A stretch of DNA of 64,000 nucleotides from positions 1,364,001 to 1,428,000 of the forward strand of contig NZ_WWFG01000002.1 of assembly GCF_026127265.1 (NCBI RefSeq), in the 5' to 3' direction. Below, one piece after another: positions 26,618-33,958 of the stretch (the stretch's first letter is position 1; each line of letters begins with the position of its first letter). The stretch comes from Nostoc sp. KVJ3 (GTDB lineage Bacteria > Cyanobacteriota > Cyanobacteriia > Cyanobacteriales > Nostocaceae). Under the pieces are notes generated by a model. That model did no database searches. It was not told the origin of the DNA and worked only from the letters and a program-made list of their open reading frames with translations. The translations under genes were made by a program, and so were the position numbers.

Positions 26618-26998
26618 ATGATTACCGTTACACCAGAGGAAATTAGTCAGTTTCGCAGCCAGTTGGCGAATAGTCCAGAAGCATTAGCAGCTTTGGATGC
26701 CATAGAAGAGTGTAAGGGAAGTCTGGAAGCAGCAGCACAGTTAATTGCCGTTGAGACAACTGATGCAGAAGTTAGCTTTAGAGGAGATTCAAATTATTTA
26801 GAGAATTTAGCCCAAAAACTCAGCAAAATCATCTGTCAGGAAGAATTTGACGACTTGATGACGGGAGTATTGACAGCTGCGATCGCCACCCTCGCGGCGA
26901 GTGGTAATATTCCCATAGCCCTAGCAACTCCAGTGGTAATTTATGTTGCCAAAATCGGCGTAAAGCAGTTTTGTAAAACTGCCAAATCTGAATCTTAA
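26618..26998 (+). CDS. Small protein with a UBA-like N-terminus and a hydrophobic end
   Basis: The 126-residue product starts MITVTPEEISQFRSQLANSP. Residues about 20-45 (ALAALDAIEECKGSLEAAAQ) have the Ala-rich three-helix pattern of a UBA-like fold. Residues about 82-118 hold a hydrophobic stretch (LTAAIATLAASGNIPIALAT) that could span or insert into a membrane, followed by KIGVKQFCK. I do not recognise the family. It is convergent with the large TPR-CHAT gene, from which it is split by a palindromic repeat. A link with that conflict-type protein is possible but untested. Confidence 0.65.
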   Translation: MITVTPEEISQFRSQLANSPEALAALDAIEECKGSLEAAAQLIAVETTDAEVSFRGDSNYLENLAQKLSKIICQEEFDDLMTGVLTAAIATLAASGNIPIALATPVVIYVAKIGVKQFCKTAKSES

Positions 26999-27026
26999 GT
27001 AGTAGTGCAAAATTAAATATACATTT

Positions 27027-27110
27027 GTCATTGCGAATGAAGCAAAGCGAAATGAAGCAATCCCAAAGCCTTGCGATTGCTTTGCTACATTTCATTTCGC
27101 TCGCAATGAC
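27027..27110. repeat. Palindromic repeat, GTCATTGCGA...TCGCAATGAC
   Basis: The perfect 10-bp ends enclose a longer imperfect stem (GAAGCAATC against GATTGCTTTGC and AGCGAAATGAA against TTCATTTCGCT). It lies between convergent genes and could stop transcription from both sides. The same GTCATTGCGAA text occurs in other repeats here (21466, 37590). Confidence 0.65.
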
Positions 27111-27132
27111 ATAAATAATTTTGCGTAACCAC

Positions 27133-30100
27133 TTAAAGCCCTGTAGCTGTAAATCCTGCCCAGTAAAATGGTGCTGCAAAAGGGTAGGGTTTGCGCTTGC
27201 AGGTTCTTGTTAATATTGCTCTTGCTACTGGACGCTTTTCTTCTGGGAGTTGAGCAAAAATTTCTTCAATTTGTGGATGATATTTAACTAACAGTGCTTC
27301 AAATTCCTCTGTTATTAAATTTCGTAACCAATGCTGTGCTTGATTGAGTGCTATGGAGACACTATTTATTGTTTGCAGGTTTTCATAAAATTTCATCATC
27401 AAAAACGCTGTAGATAAATCGCTGACAGTCCACAAACTACTAACTACAGCTTGACTACCAGCTAACAGAAAACCGCTAGGTAAACCAATGTATTCGTCGC
27501 TGGTATTTCTAGTATCAATCAATCCAGTTTCGCAAGCGGAAAGGGTGACGAGGCGACATTTTTCTAATTTGAGACTGAATATTTTATCTAAAGTCAGGCA
27601 TTTTTCTAAATCGTGGGTTTCCCCTGCTCGTAAATTCAGGTAACGTTCGGAGTCGAGTTTTGTTGGAGTGTCTGCGATGGGTGCATTTGCCAAAATTAAG
27701 GCTGATTTACCGGGATTTGTTAAGTTAAAATACCCGTGACAGCTAAAGTGGGCGCAATGGTAAGTATTTAAGTCAGTATTATTAATAGCTGTTAGTGTCG
27801 CTGCTGTTTTTTTCAGAACGTTGGAAGTATTAAAGTAGCTTTGAATAACTTGTACTTCCAAATCGGTGTAATTCAGGTCTTCTGTGGGATTTTGAATTGC
27901 AAACAGGGATTGAAAATCAGGACGTTTGCGCTGTTGTACCTGTTGCAGTAGTTGACAACTGGGTGCATAGCTTACACCACCAGCAAATAAATCTAGAAGA
28001 CAAGACGAATTTTCAGAATTTTGATTTATTGGAATTGCATGAAGGGGGAATAAATGCAGGAATTGATGGGGAATTAGGATGAGTTTATCGCAGTGCTTTG
28101 GTATCTGGGTTATTATTTCATCAATGTGCAGAATCGAAGCTAATTCTTTAAGTGCTTTCCCTAAGTTATTTAGCCATTTGTCTTTTTGACCGTAGTAGTT
28201 CTGCAAATATTCATTTCTCCAATTTCCTAAAGCTTGTCGGTCTTCCGGTTGGGATTGCCAAACACTTAATTTTCCTTGTTTTGTGACAATAAACGCCAGA
28301 ATTTTATCGTTGAGAATATACCACTCGATAATGGCTGTATGCTCATCCAAAGAACCTTGGAAAGAGTCAAATTTGAAACCATAACCAACAGGTAAGTATT
28401 GGTTTTGCAATTCATTACGCTGGTTTCGCAACTGTTGTAGATGTTGTGCTAGGAGTTGGGGATTTTCAGCTTTGCCATTTTGGATTTGATATTGTCCTAC
28501 GGCTATTTCATCCCTGTATTTTTCTAGTTGAGTGAATACTTCTGGAGGGAAGATGGTTTTAGAGTCGCGTTCGAGGATTTGTTCAACTAAACTGCGGGTT
28601 TTACTACGTTCAACATATTCAATTGCTTCGGTAATCTTATTTAATTCCAAGCAAACTTCTACCATGCTGCTATAAACTTTGTTAAACTGTTCCGCTTGTT
28701 TGCGTTTGCTTTCTTCTCCAGATACTATTTCTTCCCGTAAAGATTCTATAGTGGCAATGGCAGACTCAAAAGTTTTGTATGCTAGGCCAAACTGGGCTGC
28801 GTCTTGATAAGTAATTCCCAGGTTGAATAAAGTTTGTGCATGGTTTTCAGGCAAAGCTTCAGGAGTTATGACAGTTAAAACAGCAGTATAAGCAGCGATC
28901 GCATTTTCAATGTTATCTGCCCTGTCTCCTTTTATTCTCTCTCTGTAGGCATTTGCGAGATTATTTTGCGTCATTGCCCATTGTTGAGGTAAAGCTTCTC
29001 TGGTGTAGACAGTTAAAGCAGCAGTAGAAGCAGCGATCGCATTTTCGATGTTATCTGCCCCGTCTCCTTTAATTCTCTCCCTGTAGGCAATTGCGAGATT
29101 ATTTTGCGTTCCTGCCCATTGTTGAGGTAAAGCTTCTCTGGTGTAGACAGTTAAAACAGCAGTATAAGCAGCGATCGCCTGATCGATGTTATCTGCCCTG
29201 TCTCCTTTAATTCTATTGCTGTAGGCAGCAGCGAGATTATTTTGCGTCATTGCCCAATCAACAGGCAAAGCTTCTCTGGTTCTGACAGTTAGAGCAACAG
29301 TATAAGCCGCGATCGCATTTTCGATGTTATCTGCCTTGTCTCCTTTGATTCTATCGCTGTAGGCAAGTCCGAGATTATGTTGCGTTATTGCCCAATCAAA
29401 AGGCAAAGCTTCTCTGGTATGGACAGTTAAAGCAGCAGTAGAAGCCGCGATCGCCTGATCGATGTTATCTGCCTTGTCTCCTTTAATTCTCTCCCTGTAG
29501 GCAGCAGCGAGATTATTTTGCGTCATTGCCCATTCAAAAGGCAAAGCTTCTCTGGTTCTGACAGTTAAAGCAGCAGTATAAGCAGCGATCGCCTGATCGA
29601 TGTTATCTGCCCTGTCTCCTTTAATTCTATTACTGTAGGTAATTGCGAGATTATTTTGCATTATTGCCCATTCAAAAGGCAAAGCTTCTCTGGTGTAGAC
29701 AGTTAAAGTAGCAGTAGAAGAAGCGATCGCTTGTTCGATGTTATCTGCCCTGTCTCCTTTAATTCTATTGCTGTAGGCAGCAGCGAGATTATTTTGCGTT
29801 ATTGCCCAATCATGAGGTAAAGCTTCTCTGGTGTAGACAGTTAAAGCAGCAGTAGAAGAAGCGATCGCCTGTTCGATGTTATCTGCCCTGTCTCCTTTAA
29901 TTCTCTCTCTGTAGGCATTTGCGAGATTATTTTGCGTCATTGCCCATTGTTGAGGTAAAGCTTCTCTGGTGTAGACAGTTAAAGCAGCAGTAGAAGAAGC
30001 GATCGCCTGTTCGATGTTATCTGCCCTGTCTCCTTTAATTCTCTCTCTGTAGGCATTTGCGAGATTATTTTGCGTCATTGCCCAATATTGAGGCAAAGCT

Positions 30101-31206
30101 TCCTTGGTGTAGACAGTTAAAGCCGCAGTATAAGCAGCGATCGCCTGATCGATGTTATCTGCCTTGTCTCCTTTGATTCTATCGCTGTAGGCAGCAGCGA
30201 GATTATATTGCGTTGCTGCCCAAGATTGAGGCAAAGCTTCTTTGGTTCTGACAGTTAAAGCAGCAGTTAAAGCCGCGATCGCATTTTCGATGTTATCTGC
30301 CTTGTCTCCTTTAATTCTATTTCTGTAGGCATTTGCGAGATTATTTTGCGTCATTGCCCAATCAATAGGCAAAGCTTCTCTAGTTCTGACAGTTAAAGCA
30401 GCAGTATATGCAGCGATCGCATTTTCGATGTTATCTGCCTTGTCTCCTTTAATTCTATTTCTGTAGGCATTTGCGAGATTATATTGCGTTGCTGCCCAAG
30501 ATTGAGGCAAAGCTTCTCTGGTGTAGACAGTTAAAGCAGCAGTATAAGCAGCGATCGCACTTTCGATGTTATCTGCGCTGTCTCCTTTAATTCTATTGCT
30601 GTAGGCAGCAGCGAGATTATTCTGCGTTGCTGCCCATTGTTGAGGCAAAACTTCTCTGGTATAGACTGTCAACACGACTTCATAGCCAGTAATGGCAATT
30701 TCCATATTGCTGGCTTTGCTACCCAAGGGGAATTGCTGAATTAGATTGCTAAATGCGACAATATCTGCTGCTAGGTATTTCGCCTCATCTGCTTGGACTT
30801 CCCCCAGTGCACTTGTCCCCCAATGGCGCAATATTTCTACTAACACCTCGTCGAGTTTGTCTGTATTCTTTGCCAGCAAGGGGTAAACTACCTGCGCGTC
30901 ACCTCCACTTTCTGCTGTTACTTTCAGCACTTGCCCTAAGAAATCTAAGTATTCTTGTTCTGTGGCAGTCGATGATAATTTACTAGAAACCCCAAGTTGC
31001 TGTCCTGCTATATTCATTAAACGATTAGCTTGGTCTAATTCGCCCTGCCTTAGTAGATTACTTGCCATTTCCAGCATCTTTTGTACTAAGCCAGCATCAA
31101 TTAAATCTTGGTTTGCAGCCAAAATTTCTTGTACTTCATCGTCACTACGGCAATTCAACAGGTTTTGAATAAGGTTGAAATAGGCTTGCTGACGCTGTTC
31201 GTTCAT
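27133..31206 (-). CDS. TPR-CHAT protein (caspase-like protease with 14 tandem repeats)
   Basis: The 1357-residue product has an N-terminal helical part (about residues 1-170). Then come 14 tandem TPR-type units of 46 residues (about 175-820), each built on EALPQxWAxTQxNLAxAY and RIKGDxADNIExAIA. A TPR/coiled-coil segment follows (about 820-930), then a C-terminal CHAT domain (about 950-1357). The catalytic pair is present: His in HFSCHGYFN (near 1155) and Cys in TLSACETGLID (Cys near 1225). CHAT proteins are clan CD cysteine proteases; some act in bacterial immunity, including the TPR-CHAT partner of type III-E CRISPR. No CRISPR array or Cas gene is near. Its partner and trigger are unknown. 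Confidence 0.93.
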   Translation of the reverse strand: MNEQRQQAYFNLIQNLLNCRSDDEVQEILAANQDLIDAGLVQKMLEMASNLLRQGELDQANRLMNIAGQQLGVSSKLSSTATEQEYLDFLGQVLKVTAESGGDAQVVYPLLAKNTDKLDEVLVEILRHWGTSALGEVQADEAKYLAADIVAFSNLIQQFPLGSKASNMEIAITGYEVVLTVYTREVLPQQWAATQNNLAAAYSNRIKGDSADNIESAIAAYTAALTVYTREALPQSWAATQYNLANAYRNRIKGDKADNIENAIAAYTAALTVRTREALPIDWAMTQNNLANAYRNRIKGDKADNIENAIAALTAALTVRTKEALPQSWAATQYNLAAAYSDRIKGDKADNIDQAIAAYTAALTVYTKEALPQYWAMTQNNLANAYRERIKGDRADNIEQAIASSTAALTVYTREALPQQWAMTQNNLANAYRERIKGDRADNIEQAIASSTAALTVYTREALPHDWAITQNNLAAAYSNRIKGDRADNIEQAIASSTATLTVYTREALPFEWAIMQNNLAITYSNRIKGDRADNIDQAIAAYTAALTVRTREALPFEWAMTQNNLAAAYRERIKGDKADNIDQAIAASTAALTVHTREALPFDWAITQHNLGLAYSDRIKGDKADNIENAIAAYTVALTVRTREALPVDWAMTQNNLAAAYSNRIKGDRADNIDQAIAAYTAVLTVYTREALPQQWAGTQNNLAIAYRERIKGDGADNIENAIAASTAALTVYTREALPQQWAMTQNNLANAYRERIKGDRADNIENAIAAYTAVLTVITPEALPENHAQTLFNLGITYQDAAQFGLAYKTFESAIATIESLREEIVSGEESKRKQAEQFNKVYSSMVEVCLELNKITEAIEYVERSKTRSLVEQILERDSKTIFPPEVFTQLEKYRDEIAVGQYQIQNGKAENPQLLAQHLQQLRNQRNELQNQYLPVGYGFKFDSFQGSLDEHTAIIEWYILNDKILAFIVTKQGKLSVWQSQPEDRQALGNWRNEYLQNYYGQKDKWLNNLGKALKELASILHIDEIITQIPKHCDKLILIPHQFLHLFPLHAIPINQNSENSSCLLDLFAGGVSYAPSCQLLQQVQQRKRPDFQSLFAIQNPTEDLNYTDLEVQVIQSYFNTSNVLKKTAATLTAINNTDLNTYHCAHFSCHGYFNLTNPGKSALILANAPIADTPTKLDSERYLNLRAGETHDLEKCLTLDKIFSLKLEKCRLVTLSACETGLIDTRNTSDEYIGLPSGFLLAGSQAVVSSLWTVSDLSTAFLMMKFYENLQTINSVSIALNQAQHWLRNLITEEFEALLVKYHPQIEEIFAQLPEEKRPVARAILTRTCKRKPYPFAAPFYWAGFTATGL
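28850..30690 (-). repeat. 138-bp tandem repeats inside the TPR-CHAT gene
   Basis: About 14 direct repeats with a 138-base period (46 codons); for example, AGCTTCTC recurs at 28993 and 29131. Neighbouring units are close to identical at DNA level, including silent positions, which suggests recent expansion or gene conversion. They are coding, not a CRISPR array. Confidence 0.85.
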
Positions 31207-31529
31207 GGGTAAGGGTGTGAGAAATCACACTATTATAGTGTGTGAAAAATTTGACACCAGTACCCCAGATTTCGAGCAAGTATAGAGTTTTATCACAGGT
31301 GATGTGTGTCTGCCAATGAAAGAACCTCGTGGATGAGTATTTTTTACTTGTGAACAGACAATATAGTGATTTTGCGGTAAGCGTTGGCGCAGCCTCTCGT
31401 AGAGAAGCTATGCCGTTAGGCTTATCGCCTTCCTCGTCGCAGACATCACTCCTAAAAAAACAGTGCGATTGTCGTTACAATCAAAATCATAACTAATATT
31501 AATCCTTCTAAATTCCAAAAGGAGTAATT
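31207..31529. other. Divergent promoter region
   Basis: 323 bases between the TPR-CHAT gene and the antitoxin gene, pointing apart. It holds the dyad at 31225-31242 and, near 31375-31450, repeat text of the type GGCGCAGCCTCTCGTAGAGA. No gene is seen. Confidence 0.5.
31225..31242. promoter_or_regulatory. Operator-like dyad upstream of the TPR-CHAT gene
   Basis: TCACACTA TTA TAGTGTG is a 7-8-bp dyad starting 19 bases upstream of the TPR-CHAT start codon. Its position suits a repressor site. No regulator gene is adjacent. Confidence 0.35.
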
Positions 31530-31799
31530 ATGAGTACCGAAACAGCCCTATGGAAAATCATCGAAAGTTTGCCCAGTTCCCTGAAAATTGAACTTTTACA
31601 TTATGCCGAATATTTAATCACTAAATCTTCAACACTTCCACAAGTCGAAGATGTAACCGTTTTAGAAACGAATATAGAAGAAAGAAAAAATTGGCAATCT
31701 TTCTCTTTAAATAACTTAAATCAATGTTATGCAGAAGATGAACCAGAATATGCTATAGAATCAATTAAAGAATATAACCCTAATTATGAAAGAAGGTAA
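31530..31799 (+). CDS. Antitoxin-like protein (DUF2281 type) of a PemK/MazF-type pair
   Basis: The 89-residue product starts MSTETALWKIIESLPSSLK and has the short helical lead (ELLHYAEYLITK) typical of DUF2281 proteins, followed by a polar, acidic tail (YAEDEPEYAIESIKEYNPNY) suited to bind a toxin. AAAGGAG lies about 6 bases before the ATG. Its stop overlaps the start of the broken PemK/MazF-type gene by 14 bases, the usual coupling of such pairs. With the toxin broken, the antitoxin is now an orphan unless it answers to another toxin. Confidence 0.8.
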   Translation: MSTETALWKIIESLPSSLKIELLHYAEYLITKSSTLPQVEDVTVLETNIEERKNWQSFSLNNLNQCYAEDEPEYAIESIKEYNPNYERR

Positions 31800-32116
31800 C
31801 ATCATACTAACTCCTATTCCTCAAGCAAATGGAGAAATAAAAAACCGTCCTACGCTGATTTTGAGAGAAATGCCAAAATATCAAGACTTTTTGACATGTG
31901 GGATTTAGTACACAATTAAAACAATATATTCCTAACTTTGACGAAATCATTTCACCTAATGATGATGATTTTCAACCCAGTGGTTTAGTTCGTCAATCTG
32001 TTATTAGATTAAGTTTTTTAGCTGTCATTACTCGTAACAGTATAATTGGCTCAATTGGCACAATTTCAACGGAAAGGCATAAGAAATTATTAGATAATCT
32101 TAGTCAATATCTATAG
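31786..32116 (+). pseudogene. PemK/MazF-type endoribonuclease toxin, broken by a +1 frameshift
   Basis: ATG 31786 opens MKEGNIILTPIPQANGEIKN, continues RPTLILREMPKYQDFLTCGI and stops at TAG 31906-31908. The next frame carries straight on with STQLKQYIPNFDEIISP and SGLVRQSVIRLSFLAVITRN to SQYL at 32116. Removing one T from the TTT at 31904-31906 joins the two into one continuous PemK-type protein of about 110 residues with a normal end. The toxin family cuts mRNA. As written, the gene gives only the first 40 residues and should be inactive. A sequencing error in the short T-run is the other explanation. Confidence 0.85.
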
Positions 32117-32230
32117 GACTTACGCACAAGAGATCCCCCAACTCCCTTAAAAAGGGGGCTTTTAGAGTTCTCCTCTTTTTAAGGGGGGTTAGGGGGGATC
32201 TAGGTTTTAGGTTTTCAGTGCATAAGTCCT
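32115..32230. mobile_element. MITE-like element, AGGACTTACGCAC family
   Basis: AGGACTTACGCAC (32115-32127) and GTGCATAAGTCCT (32218-32230) are inverted with one mismatch and bound 116 bp. The core has facing CCCTTAAAAAGGGGG-type blocks. It starts within the stop codon of the broken toxin gene. Confidence 0.7.
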
Positions 32231-32405
32231 GATCTAATTCAATTAATAGAGTAATCGCCGCAGACATCAATCCTACAAAATAGTGCGGGCTACGCTAACG
32301 CATTTGTGATTTCGGGGTTCGCATTTATTATTTTTGTGTTTGCAATTATAGATTTGGCAATGCCTGGGTTGGGCTACGCTAACGCATTTGTTATTTTGGC
32401 GATCG

Positions 32406-32807
32406 CTATATCTCCCAATCCTCAATCAACAAGTTATTAATGCGTTGGAATTCTCTAGTGCTATGGGTGATGAGGGTTAAGTTATTTGTCAGGGTGATGG
32501 CGGCAATTTGTAAGTCATACGCGCCAATGGGAGTACCTAATGCTTCTAGTTGAGAGCGAATTGTTCCAAACGTCGTTGCTGCTAAGTCATCAAAGGGTAG
32601 TGATGTAAATTGGGCTAAAAATTGTTGTTGTAAAGTAAGATTACCTTGTGGGTTGGCACTTTTCATTGCACCATAAAATAGTTCAGCTTTGACGATTGAG
32701 CAAACGGCAATATCTTTAGTAGCAGTGGATTCTAGTTTCTGCTTTAAAGTGGAATTTTTACCCCGCATATAAATAATACAGGTGTTAGTATCGATCAGGA
32801 ATTTCAC
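32406..32807 (-). CDS. vapC: VapC-like PIN-domain ribonuclease toxin
   Basis: The 133-residue product is a PIN domain: first acidic residue in FLIDTNTCIIYMRG (Asp-6), second in VKAELFYGAMKS (Glu-42), third in IGAYDLQIAA (Asp near 98). The final segment LITHSTREFQRI has the THxxxEF pattern of the family. PIN toxins cut RNA using a metal ion held by the acidic residues. Its ATG overlaps the antitoxin stop by 4 bases, so the pair is translationally coupled. It looks intact. Confidence 0.92.
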   Translation of the reverse strand: MKFLIDTNTCIIYMRGKNSTLKQKLESTATKDIAVCSIVKAELFYGAMKSANPQGNLTLQQQFLAQFTSLPFDDLAATTFGTIRSQLEALGTPIGAYDLQIAAITLTNNLTLITHSTREFQRINNLLIEDWEI

Positions 32808-33145
32808 AGGATTGGTTCGCGTTCTGGTTGTTGTCCTTGGGGATGACGCAAGAATGTTTCATCTTGGATACATCCATAAAATTGAGGCAGGGGATATTCT
32901 GTTATTTCGGTTGGAGTTGCTGGTTGTAGGGACTCAATGAGGGTTTTTAGTAATCGAGTAAGGTCAAATTCTTCGGGTAATTTAGCCACGAGGAATTGAC
33001 GGAATAATTCTGAGATTTTGCTTGTTTGCACAGATTGGGTGTTGTTATTGTGTGTAGTCAAGCTTTGTGCCAGGAGTTGGATAATATACAATTTATCGTC
33101 AGGTGAAAGCTGAAGGAGTTGTTGTTCGAGTTCTGGGACAACCAT
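32804..33145 (-). CDS. Cognate antitoxin of the VapC-like toxin
   Basis: The 113-residue product starts MVVPELEQQLLQLSPDDKLY and has a helical N-terminal part (IIQLLAQSLTT) of the type seen in cyanobacterial antitoxins, then a Thr/Asn/Gln-rich linker. The last part (QFYGCIQDETFLRHPQGQQP then EREPIL) fits a toxin-binding tail. It is upstream of, and overlaps, the PIN toxin by 4 bases. No standard AbrB, RHH or Phd DNA-binding fold is obvious, so autoregulation is unclear. Confidence 0.75.
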   Translation of the reverse strand: MVVPELEQQLLQLSPDDKLYIIQLLAQSLTTHNNNTQSVQTSKISELFRQFLVAKLPEEFDLTRLLKTLIESLQPATPTEITEYPLPQFYGCIQDETFLRHPQGQQPEREPIL

Positions 33146-33344
33146 GATGTAGCTCAGGTGGAGGATAATTTCATTTTACTTTCATAATCAAAAGTTAATT
33201 TAGCTATGCCTGCGGTAGTCACTGAGCGGCTGGTGAGCAGAGTCGAACCATGTCGTACCCTTACGGGGAAGCAAGCCGACAGATAATTAGTCGCTGTACA
33301 CTTGATTTATGCCAAAATTTACTATTGAGCAATACTTTCACCAA

Positions 33345-33416
33345 AGCCGATGATGGGATTTGAACCCACGGCCTGCTGATTACGAATCAGCTGCTCTACC
33401 ACTGAGCCACATCGGC
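33345..33416 (-). tRNA. tRNA-Thr(CGT)
   Basis: On the minus strand the acceptor stem GCCGATG pairs with CATCGGC. The D-arm is GCTCAGTGGTAGAGC, the anticodon stem GCTGA/TCAGC holds loop TTCGTAA with anticodon CGT (codon ACG), and the T-arm is CCGTGGGTTCAAATCCCA. All parts of the cloverleaf are present. The 3' CCA is not coded. Confidence 0.95.
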
Positions 33417-33449
33417 CTACACAATCTAGGAGTATAACATAATTAAATT

Positions 33450-33743
33450 ATGGTGGATCAAAATCCTAAAAATCGCCTTAATCCCGAACAATATGCCAGC
33501 CTCAAAGCAGAAATAGCCGCTCCTTATCGCGGGTTACGACAATTTTTCTACATCGCTTTCGCTGCTTCTGGCTCACTCGGTGCATTCGTCTTTTTCTTCC
33601 AAGTCCTTGCCGGACGGAATGTTGAGAGTGCAATGCCAAGTTTAGCTCTCCAATTAGGAATCGTTGCCCTAATGGTCTTTCTCTGGCGCTGGGAACAGCA
33701 TCGACAACAACGCCCCCAATCGGGTAAAAATCCTAATTCCTGA
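33450..33743 (+). CDS. DUF3493 membrane protein (LPA1-related)
   Basis: The 97-residue product has a polar lead (NRLNPEQYASLKAEIAAPYR), then GLRQFFYIAFAASGSLGAFV as a first membrane segment, ALQLGIVALMVFLWRWE as a second, and a short basic tail. This is the DUF3493 arrangement, which also occurs in the plant low-PSII-accumulation 1 protein needed for photosystem II assembly. A similar role in cyanobacteria is inference. It begins 34 bases from the tRNA on the opposite strand. Confidence 0.85.
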   Translation: MVDQNPKNRLNPEQYASLKAEIAAPYRGLRQFFYIAFAASGSLGAFVFFFQVLAGRNVESAMPSLALQLGIVALMVFLWRWEQHRQQRPQSGKNPNS

Positions 33744-33958
33744 AGGAATAAATTTTAACTTGCCATATTCAAATCCCACTAGTTGAAATTCAAACCGGAC
33801 ATCGATGACCCTATATTTTTGTTGAAACGGGGTCAGCTATATTTAAAGACACCAAGTTTTATGTTTAAAAACTCCTAAAATTAATAAAAATCGTAATATT
33901 TGGAAGCACCAAACTAATAAATTATCAGTCTGGTGTTTCCAATTTGCTAACTAGGCAT

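Noticed and set aside
28850..30690. Regular repeats that could be taken for a CRISPR array
   Set aside because: The period is 138 bases with no unique spacers and one open frame runs through all units; they are TPR-type protein repeats.
27133..31206. Possible type III-E CRISPR (craspase) partner
   Set aside because: A TPR-CHAT protein alone is not enough; no gRAMP/Cas gene or CRISPR array lies in the window.
33215..33290. Text resembling part of a tRNA (GAGTCGAACC)
   Set aside because: No acceptor or anticodon stems can be formed; it matches a common Nostoc repeat containing GTCGAACCATGTCGTACCC.
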